A stretch of 40,489 nucleotides of DNA from an uncultured Pirellulaceae bacterium (lineage in GTDB: Bacteria > Planctomycetota > Planctomycetia > Pirellulales > Pirellulaceae), in NCBI GenBank assembly GCA_938040995.1, contig CALHZT010000160.1:1-40489 (forward strand), written 5' to 3'. This document shows, piece after piece, positions 24,817-32,154 of this stretch. Under the pieces are notes generated by a model that saw nothing but the letters and a program-made list of their open reading frames with translations, was not told the DNA's origin and searched no databases. The number at the start of each line of letters is the position of its first letter. Position 1 is the stretch's first letter. Both the position numbers and the translations under genes were made by a program.

Positions 24817-26511
24817 GTGAGCTTGGCAAAGAACAAAATTCACCATGGCGACTGTGTCGAGCTGTTAGGCAAACTCCGGAAATCGTCCGTTGACCTCGTG
24901 TTTGCCGATCCGCCTTTCAACATCGGTTACGACTACGATGTTTACGATGACAAGCGGCAGTCGGAAGATTATCTTACATGGTGCAATCGCTGGATACAGG
25001 GTGTGCATCGCTGCCTGAAACCGGACGGCACATTCTGGCTGGCGATTGGAGACGAATACGCAGCCGAACTGAAGATCGCCGCACAGAATATCGGGTTCCA
25101 CTGCCGCAGCTGGGTCATCTGGTACTACACATTCGGCGTGAATTGCCGGAACGGATTCAGTCGCTCGCACACGCACCTCTTTCATTTCGTCAAAGATTCG
25201 AAGAAGTTTACGTTTAACCGGTCCAATCCACAGGTGCGAGTCAAATCGGCTCGGCAAATGGTATACGCAGACAAGCGATCCAATCCTGCCGGTCGCTTGC
25301 CAGACAATACATGGATCACACGCCCGCAGGATGCGCCCGAAAGCTTCAGCCCGAATCATGACACGTGGTACTTCGCCCGAGTCGCCGGGACATTCAAGGA
25401 GCGCGAAGGTTTTCACGGATGCCAGATGCCGGAACAACTGCTCGCGCGAATCATTCGCGTTTCGAGCAATCCGGCCGATGTGGTCGTTGATCCATTTGGT
25501 GGCAGTGGCACCACGTTATGCGTGGCGAAAAAACTGGGCCGACAGTTCATGGGCTTTGAGCTGTCTGATGATTACGTGAAGTATATCGGTGAGCGGCTGG
25601 AGCGAGTCGCCGTGGATGATCCGGTCGACGGGCCGAAAGATCCGATTCGCAGCGCTCCGAATTCTGCGAAGGGAAAGCAGCGGAAGAAAAAGACGCTCGA
25701 CGAAAAAACAGAAGCCGCCGTAGTGGCTGCATTTGAAAAGGCGAATGCTGGCCATTCGATCGACATGCTGTTTTGCGACAAGGAACGCAATGCGACGTTC
25801 CTCGCCGAATGCAAGTCGGGTGGCGTTGACTGGAATGGTACCCAGCTCAATCGACTGGTTCTCTCACTCAGCGAGCACAAGCGATTGCCAAAGGCGACGG
25901 AGAAAGTCAAAAAGCTGACCAAGTCGGAATGGGACGCCTGCAGTTTTGCCAGTGAAGTCGCGTGGCGAATGCTCGCCGTTGAATATGGGCTGACGCTGGA
26001 CGAAATTTTTTGCTCTCCCGAATTTGCCGCGGAGTTTGACCGGTTGTCGCAGGAGTTTGGTTCCGAAGAAATTGATTGTCTGCAATATCGTCAGGCCGCG
26101 ATGGCCATTCGGAAACGTGCTGCCTCTTCGCGACGAATCGCCGCGAATAGTTTTGACGAGTGGATGCAGTCAGGTGCAGAGATGCAGACGGTATCGATTG
26201 AGAACTGTCTCGATCCGGATTTTGAGATCCCCGGCGTCTACCTACTCTGTGCGGATCAGATGGAACTGTACGCTGGCGAAACGGGAAACATTCGGCAGCG
26301 AATTGAGTTCGTATTGAACAGCCCCGCCTGGATGGAGTTGGAACCGACGAAAGTAGGTTTCATTCCTGAGAAATCCAAAGATCGACATGGTCTCCAGTCG
26401 GCGATTGCCCATCGCGAAAATCCGCTTTTGAATTGCCGGCTGATGCAGTTCGAAACCGAGTTGCCGGACCCTGCAGCTGACCGTCAGTTGACCTTCGCGT
26501 TTGAACAATAG
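24817..26511 (+). CDS. Beta-class DNA methyltransferase fused to a GIY-YIG-like domain
   Basis: 564 residues from a GTG at 24817, preceded by AGAGGGA. The N-terminal ~270 residues are an N4-cytosine/N6-adenine methyltransferase: catalytic motif DPPF (31-34) comes first and the S-adenosylmethionine motif DPFGGSGTT (225-233) later, the beta-class order. Residues ~280-460 form a charged helical domain I do not recognise. The C-terminus resembles a GIY-YIG module: GVYLL (473-477), YAGET (485-489), RQRIE (493-497) and PLLN (536-539). The metal-binding Glu expected 12 residues before that Asn is Gln527, so nuclease activity is doubtful. No separate restriction gene is adjacent. Confidence 0.88.
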   Translation: MSLAKNKIHHGDCVELLGKLRKSSVDLVFADPPFNIGYDYDVYDDKRQSEDYLTWCNRWIQGVHRCLKPDGTFWLAIGDEYAAELKIAAQNIGFHCRSWVIWYYTFGVNCRNGFSRSHTHLFHFVKDSKKFTFNRSNPQVRVKSARQMVYADKRSNPAGRLPDNTWITRPQDAPESFSPNHDTWYFARVAGTFKEREGFHGCQMPEQLLARIIRVSSNPADVVVDPFGGSGTTLCVAKKLGRQFMGFELSDDYVKYIGERLERVAVDDPVDGPKDPIRSAPNSAKGKQRKKKTLDEKTEAAVVAAFEKANAGHSIDMLFCDKERNATFLAECKSGGVDWNGTQLNRLVLSLSEHKRLPKATEKVKKLTKSEWDACSFASEVAWRMLAVEYGLTLDEIFCSPEFAAEFDRLSQEFGSEEIDCLQYRQAAMAIRKRAASSRRIAANSFDEWMQSGAEMQTVSIENCLDPDFEIPGVYLLCADQMELYAGETGNIRQRIEFVLNSPAWMELEPTKVGFIPEKSKDRHGLQSAIAHRENPLLNCRLMQFETELPDPAADRQLTFAFEQ

Positions 26512-26529
26512 TTTGGCGACGGTCCCTAG

Positions 26530-26601
26530 CCGTACGATGGACGTCCACGTCCGTCGAATAGAGGCCTGATGTGTCGACGGACGAGGACGTCCATCGTACG
26601 G
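26530..26601. repeat. Long hairpin element with 16-nt loop
   Basis: The arms at 26530-26557 and 26574-26601 are reverse complements at 27 of 28 positions around a 16-nt loop. The geometry is almost the same as the 30/16/30 hairpin at 16071-16146, though the sequences differ. It lies 18 bases after the methyltransferase stop and probably works as a terminator or mRNA-end structure; no T-run follows. It is likely a dispersed repeat. Confidence 0.8.
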
Positions 26602-26640
26602 GCGTTTCCCCAAACTAAAGTTAGCGCAGGTTCAATTACC

Positions 26641-27912
26641 GTGACCATATCAACCGGGCAGCCGCTGAACATTCTTATGTTTCCCGTGGGAAGCGCCGGC
26701 GATGTCTACCCGCATCTTGGACTTGGTCGGGCTTTGCGCGAACGCGGGCATCGAGTCACGCTTCTCACCAGCGGCTATTTTCGGGAAACTGCCGAACGGG
26801 AGGGGTTTGATTTCGTCGATCTCGTTCCCGAGGACGATTTCTTGCGACTGGTTGGCAATCCGCTGCTTTGGGATCCTCTGCGGGGTGCCAAAGCCATTAT
26901 GGAACTCTTTACGGTGGAGAGTATCCGGGAGGCGTACCAGACAGTGGTTGATCATTACGAACCGGGCAACACGGTCGCGGTGACTTCGGCAATCGGTTTT
27001 GCTGCCCGTATCGCGCACGACAAGATTGGAATTCCGCTCGTCACCGTGGATCTGCAGCCCATGGTGCTTTGGTCAAAATACGACTCGCCCGTGTTGCCGG
27101 GTATTCCACGAGGCAAGTTCGTCCCCGGCTGGTTCAAGAACTCGTTGTATGGGCTGGCCGAACGGTTCATTCTCGATCCGATGATCTGTCCGACGCTCAA
27201 CAAGTTTCGCCGCGAAATCGACTTGCCTCCCGTTCGCAAGTTGACGTCATGGTGGCATTCGCCGCAGGCGATTTTGGGTTTGTGGCCCGAGTGGTACGGG
27301 CCGGTTCAGCCGGACTGGCCGCCTCAGTTGACGCTGACTGGTTTTCCACTGTGGACGGAAAAAGCCAACGAACCTCTGCCGGATGATGTCGAGTCGTTTC
27401 TTGCGGCAGGCGATCCGCCGATCGTATTCACGCCGGGGACCGCGAACATGTTTGGCCATCAGTTTTTTCGTGAGTCGCTAAAAGCATGCGAGCAACTTGG
27501 TCGCCGCGGGATGTTCTTCTCGAAGTTCGATGATCATATTCCCGACGACTTGCCCGAGACGGTTCAGCATTTCCGATACGCAGCTTTTCAGGCGTTGCTA
27601 CCGCGAGTCGCCGGAATCGTTCATCATGGTGGAATCGGCACGACGTCGAATGCCATGGTGGCTGGCATTCCGCAACTGATCATGCCGCTCAGTCATGACC
27701 AGCCGGATAATGCATGGCGGCTGAAGAAGCTTGGCATTGGTGACTGGCTGGTGCCGAAGCATTATCGTGCTGGGAAAGTGGCAGAAAAGTTGGGCCGTTT
27801 GCTGACAAGCGAGGAAGTGAAAGCCGCGACGATGGAGGTCGCGTCGAGGTTCAGGAACGACGCCGCATCGACATTTGCAGCGGCCTGTGACGTGGTTGAA
27901 TCGGTGGTGTGA
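26641..27912 (+). CDS. GT1-family UDP-glycosyltransferase-like protein
   Basis: 423 residues from the GTG at 26641. The N-terminal Rossmann half begins LNILMFPVGSAGDVYPHLGL, typical of UGT/MGT-type enzymes with the acceptor-side loop. The C-terminal half holds the donor-binding segment HHGGIGTTSNAMVAGIPQLI followed by MPLSHDQPDNAWRL (from residue 328). These enzymes move a sugar from a nucleotide sugar to a lipid or small-molecule acceptor; the acceptor is unknown. No signal peptide, so cytoplasmic or membrane-peripheral. An in-frame ATG at 26569 lies inside the preceding hairpin element and is unlikely. The next ATG (26680) would cut into the first strand. Confidence 0.88.
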   Translation: MTISTGQPLNILMFPVGSAGDVYPHLGLGRALRERGHRVTLLTSGYFRETAEREGFDFVDLVPEDDFLRLVGNPLLWDPLRGAKAIMELFTVESIREAYQTVVDHYEPGNTVAVTSAIGFAARIAHDKIGIPLVTVDLQPMVLWSKYDSPVLPGIPRGKFVPGWFKNSLYGLAERFILDPMICPTLNKFRREIDLPPVRKLTSWWHSPQAILGLWPEWYGPVQPDWPPQLTLTGFPLWTEKANEPLPDDVESFLAAGDPPIVFTPGTANMFGHQFFRESLKACEQLGRRGMFFSKFDDHIPDDLPETVQHFRYAAFQALLPRVAGIVHHGGIGTTSNAMVAGIPQLIMPLSHDQPDNAWRLKKLGIGDWLVPKHYRAGKVAEKLGRLLTSEEVKAATMEVASRFRNDAASTFAAACDVVESVV

Positions 27913-28018
27913 TTTGTCATTGCTGGCTGGATTCGGGCAAAACGGGCAATTCAATTTTGCCCAGGTGCCGGGTGGCATCTAGAATGGAGCACGTAGCAAG
28001 AGCCGTAGCAGGAAAACG

Positions 28019-28582
28019 ATGAGCACGATCAACAACAAATTTACAACAGCCAATGAACTCTTCGCAATGCCGAGTGATGGTAAGCGGTACGAACTCATTT
28101 CGGGAGTGTTGAACATGATGTCACCTGCCGGGAGTGAGCACGGAAAGATTGCTGCGAGAATTCTTGGGCGATTGCTTGTTCATGTCGAAAAGCATGATCT
28201 TGGAGAGGTGTTTGCTGCCGAGACTGGATTTCTGATCGCGACAAATCCTGACACCGTTCGCGCTCCAGATGTTGCCTTTGTCAGTCACCAGCGACTGGCC
28301 ACTGTGGAACCAACCCGGTCTTTTCTTCCGCTTGCTCCGAACCTCGTTGTCGAAGTCGTTTCGCCCAACGATTCCTGGTCCGAAGTAGAAGGGAAAGCGA
28401 ACCATTGGCTGGAGTCGGGCGTTGGAGTTGTTCTTGTTGCTGATCCCGAAAACGAGACGATTTATGACTATCGATCCGGGTTGCCTCGGCAAGAATTACG
28501 TTCTGGCGATGTTTTTGTCGCCGGAAATGTTTGCGAAGGCTGGCAGTTGGAACTGAAAGACATCTACAGAATTGCGACCTGA
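28019..28582 (+). CDS. Uma2-family (DUF820) endonuclease-fold protein
   Basis: 187 residues. The motif set is that of Uma2 proteins of the PD-(D/E)XK fold: YELISGVLNMMSPAGSEHG near the start, TVRAPDVAFVS (active-site Asp), LVVEVVSPNDSWSEVEGKANHWL (active-site Glu and Lys), then GVVLVADPENETIYDYR. Uma2 proteins occur in many copies in planctomycetes and cyanobacteria; a DNA-related role is assumed from the fold but substrates are unknown. The ATG at 28019 follows AGGAAAACG. It stands alone, followed by a small mobile element. Confidence 0.92.
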   Translation: MSTINNKFTTANELFAMPSDGKRYELISGVLNMMSPAGSEHGKIAARILGRLLVHVEKHDLGEVFAAETGFLIATNPDTVRAPDVAFVSHQRLATVEPTRSFLPLAPNLVVEVVSPNDSWSEVEGKANHWLESGVGVVLVADPENETIYDYRSGLPRQELRSGDVFVAGNVCEGWQLELKDIYRIAT

Positions 28583-28593
28583 TTCATATCTGG

Positions 28594-28730
28594 TAACCGT
28601 TCACGGGTATTGACGTTCCCTCCCGGATCGAGAGGGTCAGGCACAAATTTTCGGCGTTGGTCCGCAAAGCGAAATAAGCCAGTTTGCCGCCAAAAAATTG
28701 AGCCAGACCCTTGCCCGCGTGAACGGTTAC
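28594..28730. mobile_element. 137-bp MITE-like element with 9-bp target-site duplication
   Basis: The element starts TAACCGTTCACG and ends with its exact reverse complement CGTGAACGGTTA. It is bordered on both sides by the same 9 bases, CATATCTGG (28585-28593 and 28731-28739), as expected of a target-site duplication. Inside, GGGTCAGGCACAAATTTTCGGCG and CGCCAAAAAATTGAGCCAGACCC (28627-28711 region) form a second imperfect inverted pair. It has no coding capacity, so it must have been moved by a transposase encoded elsewhere. Confidence 0.8.
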
Positions 28731-28991
28731 CATATCTGGATCCAGTAAATCTCCCCGGGTGCGATTTCCGCTGGAGTGTCCAGCCAGAGACGCGATTGCG
28801 CGAATCCCCGGATTTTCGGCTGTTTAAGGGCGTTTCGCGAAGCCGCGGTTTTTGAACCTATAATTTCGAGATTGGCGCGAATAACCAGGAAGCGTCCAAT
28901 ACTTCTTGCTGCCTTCGGCGGCTCGGATGGAGACTCACATTGCCGAATCAGCGGCACCTCAACTACGCACCAGAAACCATTTGGGATACCC

Positions 28992-30014
28992 ATGAATAAG
29001 CCACCTTTCGGTCGCGAACATATTCGCTGGAATCTTTTCGCACTGCTCGTTGTGGCGATGTACGCCATGGCGGCATCGCAAAACGCGGCGGCTCAGGCCA
29101 CGTATGAAATTCAAGTCGATGATGCGGAGAAGACGGCGCAGCCTCCGAACTACATTCGCCTGACAAAGTCCAAGGAAGGGAAACCGCTCGCGCTGCAGAC
29201 CGCAACGGTTCGTTTCGTTTCAGATCGAGGTAACACGACCGTTGACTTGATTGGGGTCGTGCACGTTGGCGATCAGAAATACTACGAAGCCTTCAACGAG
29301 ATGTTCAAAGGTTACGACGCCCTTCTCTACGAACTGGTGGCTCCGGAAGGAACACGCGTTCCCAAGGGCGGTCGCGGCAAGTCGTCGAATCCGATCGCAA
29401 TGATGCACGGCATGGCTCAGTCCATGTTGGGGCTTGCGTCGCAGCTGGACCACGTCGATTACACGCCGGACAATTTCGTTCACGCGGATATGTCGCCGGA
29501 AGATATGGCCGCAGCGCTCAAGAAGCGTGGTCAGACTCCGATGTCTTTTGGCTTGCGGGCGTTGGCGGACCTGATGGATCAGGCGACGAAGCGAGCCGAA
29601 GAGATGCAGGCGCAGGCCGGCGACGGTGAGAGTCCCCAGGATGAAGCGATGAGTCTGTTCTCGATGCTGACGGACAAGAATGCCGGCTCGAAGATGAAGC
29701 TGCAGATGGCGGAGCAGTTTGGAGCGATGAGTTCTCCGGATTCTGCGCTCGGTTCGACAATCAACCAGTTGATTGTTCAGGATCGCAATGGAGCCGCGAT
29801 GAAGGTTTTGCAGCGTGAGTTGGCGGCTGGTCAAAAGAAGATCGGGATCTTTTACGGTGCTGCACACATGCCAGATTTTGAAAAGCGGCTGGTTGAAGAT
29901 TTCGGTTTGCGTCGTCAGAAGGAAACGTGGCAAACGGCCTGGGACCTGACGATTGAGGCTCCGAAGAACAATGAGTCCCCGCTTGGGATGATCATGAAGC
30001 TGTTGGATCAGTAA
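28992..30014 (+). CDS. Secreted TraB/GumN-like protein
   Basis: 340 residues from the ATG at 28992. A signal peptide with hydrophobic core LFALLVVAMYAMAAS ends around AAAQA. The mature protein opens with a beta strand and DLIGVVHVGDQKYYEAFNEM, then YDALLYELVAPEG. Near the end comes KKIGIFYGAAHMPDFEKRLVEDFG. These conserved GxxHxG and GAAHMPDF blocks are those of the TraB/PrgY/GumN-like superfamily, which has been linked to proteolysis of signal peptides and to cobalamin-independent metal-site chemistry, but substrates are unknown. The open frame extends upstream to 28776, yet those residues precede the signal peptide and are not used. Location: periplasm or cell surface. Confidence 0.75.
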   Translation: MNKPPFGREHIRWNLFALLVVAMYAMAASQNAAAQATYEIQVDDAEKTAQPPNYIRLTKSKEGKPLALQTATVRFVSDRGNTTVDLIGVVHVGDQKYYEAFNEMFKGYDALLYELVAPEGTRVPKGGRGKSSNPIAMMHGMAQSMLGLASQLDHVDYTPDNFVHADMSPEDMAAALKKRGQTPMSFGLRALADLMDQATKRAEEMQAQAGDGESPQDEAMSLFSMLTDKNAGSKMKLQMAEQFGAMSSPDSALGSTINQLIVQDRNGAAMKVLQRELAAGQKKIGIFYGAAHMPDFEKRLVEDFGLRRQKETWQTAWDLTIEAPKNNESPLGMIMKLLDQ

Positions 30015-30130
30015 CGGTCGGCCAGTGCGGCTCGAAAAGATGGCGGCTCGAAAAGATGGCGGTTGGACGGGAGGGCGAGGCTCCGTCCGAGCCGCTGTAG
30101 CTGGACGTACGATGCGGCAATTCGCCGCTG

Positions 30131-30669
30131 TAGGAAGTAGGCCGGCAACAAGCCGCGATTTCGTGTCGCAAGGTTTTGCGCTCGACGCGGCGCAGTTCCG
30201 GCATTTGCAGCTTTTGTTTCGTTGCCTTGCTATCCGTTGCTTGCCGTCTGTTGCCCGCCCTGCCCTGCGTGGGTTGGCTTACCTCTCGCACGCTTCCGTT
30301 GCCGGAACTGCGCGGCGTTTGCGGATGGATGTTGGATACCCGTCTCGCCGCTTGTTCCAGCCTACGGGTTAACGGGTCGGAACCGACAATCATGACGCGT
30401 AGGAAGTAGGCCGGCAACAAGCCGCGATTTCGTGTCGCAAGGTTTTGCGCTCGACGCGGCGCAATTCCGGCATTTGCAGCGTTTGATTCGTTGCCTTGCT
30501 ATCCGTTGCTTGCCGTCTGTTGCCCTGCCCTGCCTGCCTGGGTTGGTTTACCTCTCGCACGCTTCCGTTGCCGGAACTGCGCGGCGTTTGCGAATAGAGG
30601 ATGGATACCCGTCTCGCCGCTTGTTCCAGCCTACGGGTTAACGGGTCAGGAACCGACAATCATGACTCG
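30131..30669. repeat. 269-bp tandem duplication with nested inverted repeats
   Basis: Two copies (30131-30399 and 30400-30669) lie head to tail and differ at few positions. Each has an outer inverted pair, GTAGGCCGGCAACAAGCC-like at the left and GCTTGTTCCAGCCTAC at the right, and an inner pair, CGCAGTTCCGGC and GCCGGAACTGCG. Each copy ends with AACCGACAATCATGAC, which in the second copy is the 3' end of the glycerate kinase gene. The unit therefore contains REP-like palindromes plus the last codons of a gene. The region between 30015 and 30130 also holds a 16-bp direct repeat (GGCTCGAAAAGATGGC, twice). Confidence 0.85.
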
Positions 30670-32154
30670 AACGTCGCAGACGTTGGTCCCAGTCGGACCT
30701 GTCCGAACCAGCGCGCCGAGCGGACCAAGGAAATGCCAGGCGTCGTTGGATGCCAAATGGTGCTGCATGGCCAGGCGACTCTGTCTGGCCGCATGAATCA
30801 GGTCGGGCCAAATCATGGCTCCAGCCGCATCCGTCGGGCCATCTTCTCCATCCGAGCCGCCGGATAGCAAGCCGATTTGAGCATCTGGCAGGTTTCTTTT
30901 CGAATTGGCAAGTTCGGCCAGCGCCATGAGCATCAATTGTTGATTACGTCCGCCAATGCCCCGACGATCTTCCGGCGCAAGTTGCACAGTCGGTTCGCCG
31001 CCGCTGAGGACGCAAAGTGGCGGGGTGCCCGAAGATTGTTTTTCCCGAGTTGTTGCCGCCGCTTTCAGTTGCGAAACCAGAGTGGTTGCGACTTGTTCTG
31101 CCGACGGTTCATCGTTGTCGGTGGGCAAGATCTGAACGGCGTAGCCCAGGCGTTTCGCTTCGTCGGCGCTGGCATCGAGCGCCGTCTGATTGTTGGCGAG
31201 GATGTGGTTCTCGCAAGTCTTGAATGCCGTCGTTTGCAGTTGTTCTGCCGTTGGATTCTTGTGTGGCCAGGCTGGATACTTCACCCGCATTTCAAGAATG
31301 TGCATCGCGTTGCAAAACGTTTCAGCAAGTTTGTACTTTTCCAGTACGGCGATCGCATCGGTCGGAGAAGACGTGCCCTGGACGGTTGGACCTGATGCGA
31401 TCACATCGAGCGGATCACCCAGTACGTCGGAGATAATCAGCGTGATCAGGTGGCCGGCTTTGCATGCCTTTTTTAGTCCGCCACCCTTGATGCAACTAAG
31501 GTGTCGCCGCACGGTATTCAACTCATGAATGTTAGCTCCCGCCGCGCTCAGCACCTGCGTGATTCTTTGCTTTTCCTTTAGAGAGGTTCCCGCAACTGGC
31601 GCCGGCATGAGAGCCGATCCGCCACCCGAGATCAGCACGATGCACAGGTCGCGATCGGTGAGTTCGGCAACCTGCTTGAGAATTTCCCGGCTGCCAGCGA
31701 TTCCGTCGTACGTTGGTTCGTTTTTTCCGGCGGGTCGGGCCGCATGCAGTCGAATGTACTTCGTCGGTAGCACACAATCTTCAGGGACGTTCACCCAACC
31801 GTTCACCTGTTTTGCAATCGGTGAGTCTTCAATCGCCGAATCTCCAATCGCCGCTTCGAACCCGGCCGCCATATGTCCGCTGGCTTTGCCGCCGCCAACC
31901 ACAACGATGCGATCGAGATCGGCAAGTGGGACGGATGTACCGGCGACCTCGATGGCGTTGTCCGTTATGCGAACCGCATTCTGTACAAGGCGATCGGCTC
32001 GGACCGCATCGATACCCGCCTGCCAGATTTGCTGCAGTTCGCGGCGAATGCGGGCGGAATTCAAGGGGCTGTTCCAGAGCTGAATAGTCACGAAAGGACT
32101 CGTTGCCTCGTCCACTACCGATGCCACTACGAAAGGACTCGTTGCCTCGTCCAT
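30646..32154 (-). CDS. Glycerate 2-kinase (DUF4147/MOFRL family)
   Basis: 502 residues. Motifs of the MOFRL-type glycerate kinases are RIVVVGGGKASGHMAAGFE (~82-100), LISGGGSALMPAPVAG, IISDVLGDPLDVIASGPTV, LSGGEPTVQL with GRNQQLMLMALAE, and GLLSGGSDGEDGPTDAAGAMI near the C-terminus. The enzyme phosphorylates glycerate to 2-phosphoglycerate. The ATG at 32154 overlaps the stop of the upstream secreted-protein gene as TAATG, suggesting translational coupling. The first ~22 residues are two copies of DEATSPFV caused by a DNA repeat and are not family sequence. The 3' end is shared with a 269-bp tandem repeat, so the last few residues may be repeat-derived. Confidence 0.93.
   Translation of the reverse strand: MDEATSPFVVASVVDEATSPFVTIQLWNSPLNSARIRRELQQIWQAGIDAVRADRLVQNAVRITDNAIEVAGTSVPLADLDRIVVVGGGKASGHMAAGFEAAIGDSAIEDSPIAKQVNGWVNVPEDCVLPTKYIRLHAARPAGKNEPTYDGIAGSREILKQVAELTDRDLCIVLISGGGSALMPAPVAGTSLKEKQRITQVLSAAGANIHELNTVRRHLSCIKGGGLKKACKAGHLITLIISDVLGDPLDVIASGPTVQGTSSPTDAIAVLEKYKLAETFCNAMHILEMRVKYPAWPHKNPTAEQLQTTAFKTCENHILANNQTALDASADEAKRLGYAVQILPTDNDEPSAEQVATTLVSQLKAAATTREKQSSGTPPLCVLSGGEPTVQLAPEDRRGIGGRNQQLMLMALAELANSKRNLPDAQIGLLSGGSDGEDGPTDAAGAMIWPDLIHAARQSRLAMQHHLASNDAWHFLGPLGALVRTGPTGTNVCDVRVMIVGS
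32090..32153 (-). repeat. In-frame 25-bp direct repeat at the glycerate kinase start
   Basis: ACGAAAGGACTCGTTGCCTC and the five bases after it occur at 32090-32114 and again at 32129-32153, 39 bases apart. Thirteen codons separate the copies, so the reading frame is kept and the protein begins with DEATSPFV twice. Confidence 0.85.

Noticed and set aside
26569..26640. Upstream ATG start for the glycosyltransferase
   Set aside because: It lies inside the loop and arm of the hairpin element and adds residues that precede the conserved first strand.
29992..30659. Two similar minus-strand frames (142 and 89 residues) in the tandem repeat
   Set aside because: Their similarity is explained by the 269-bp DNA duplication and palindromes. 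The frames lack a ribosome site and any known domain.
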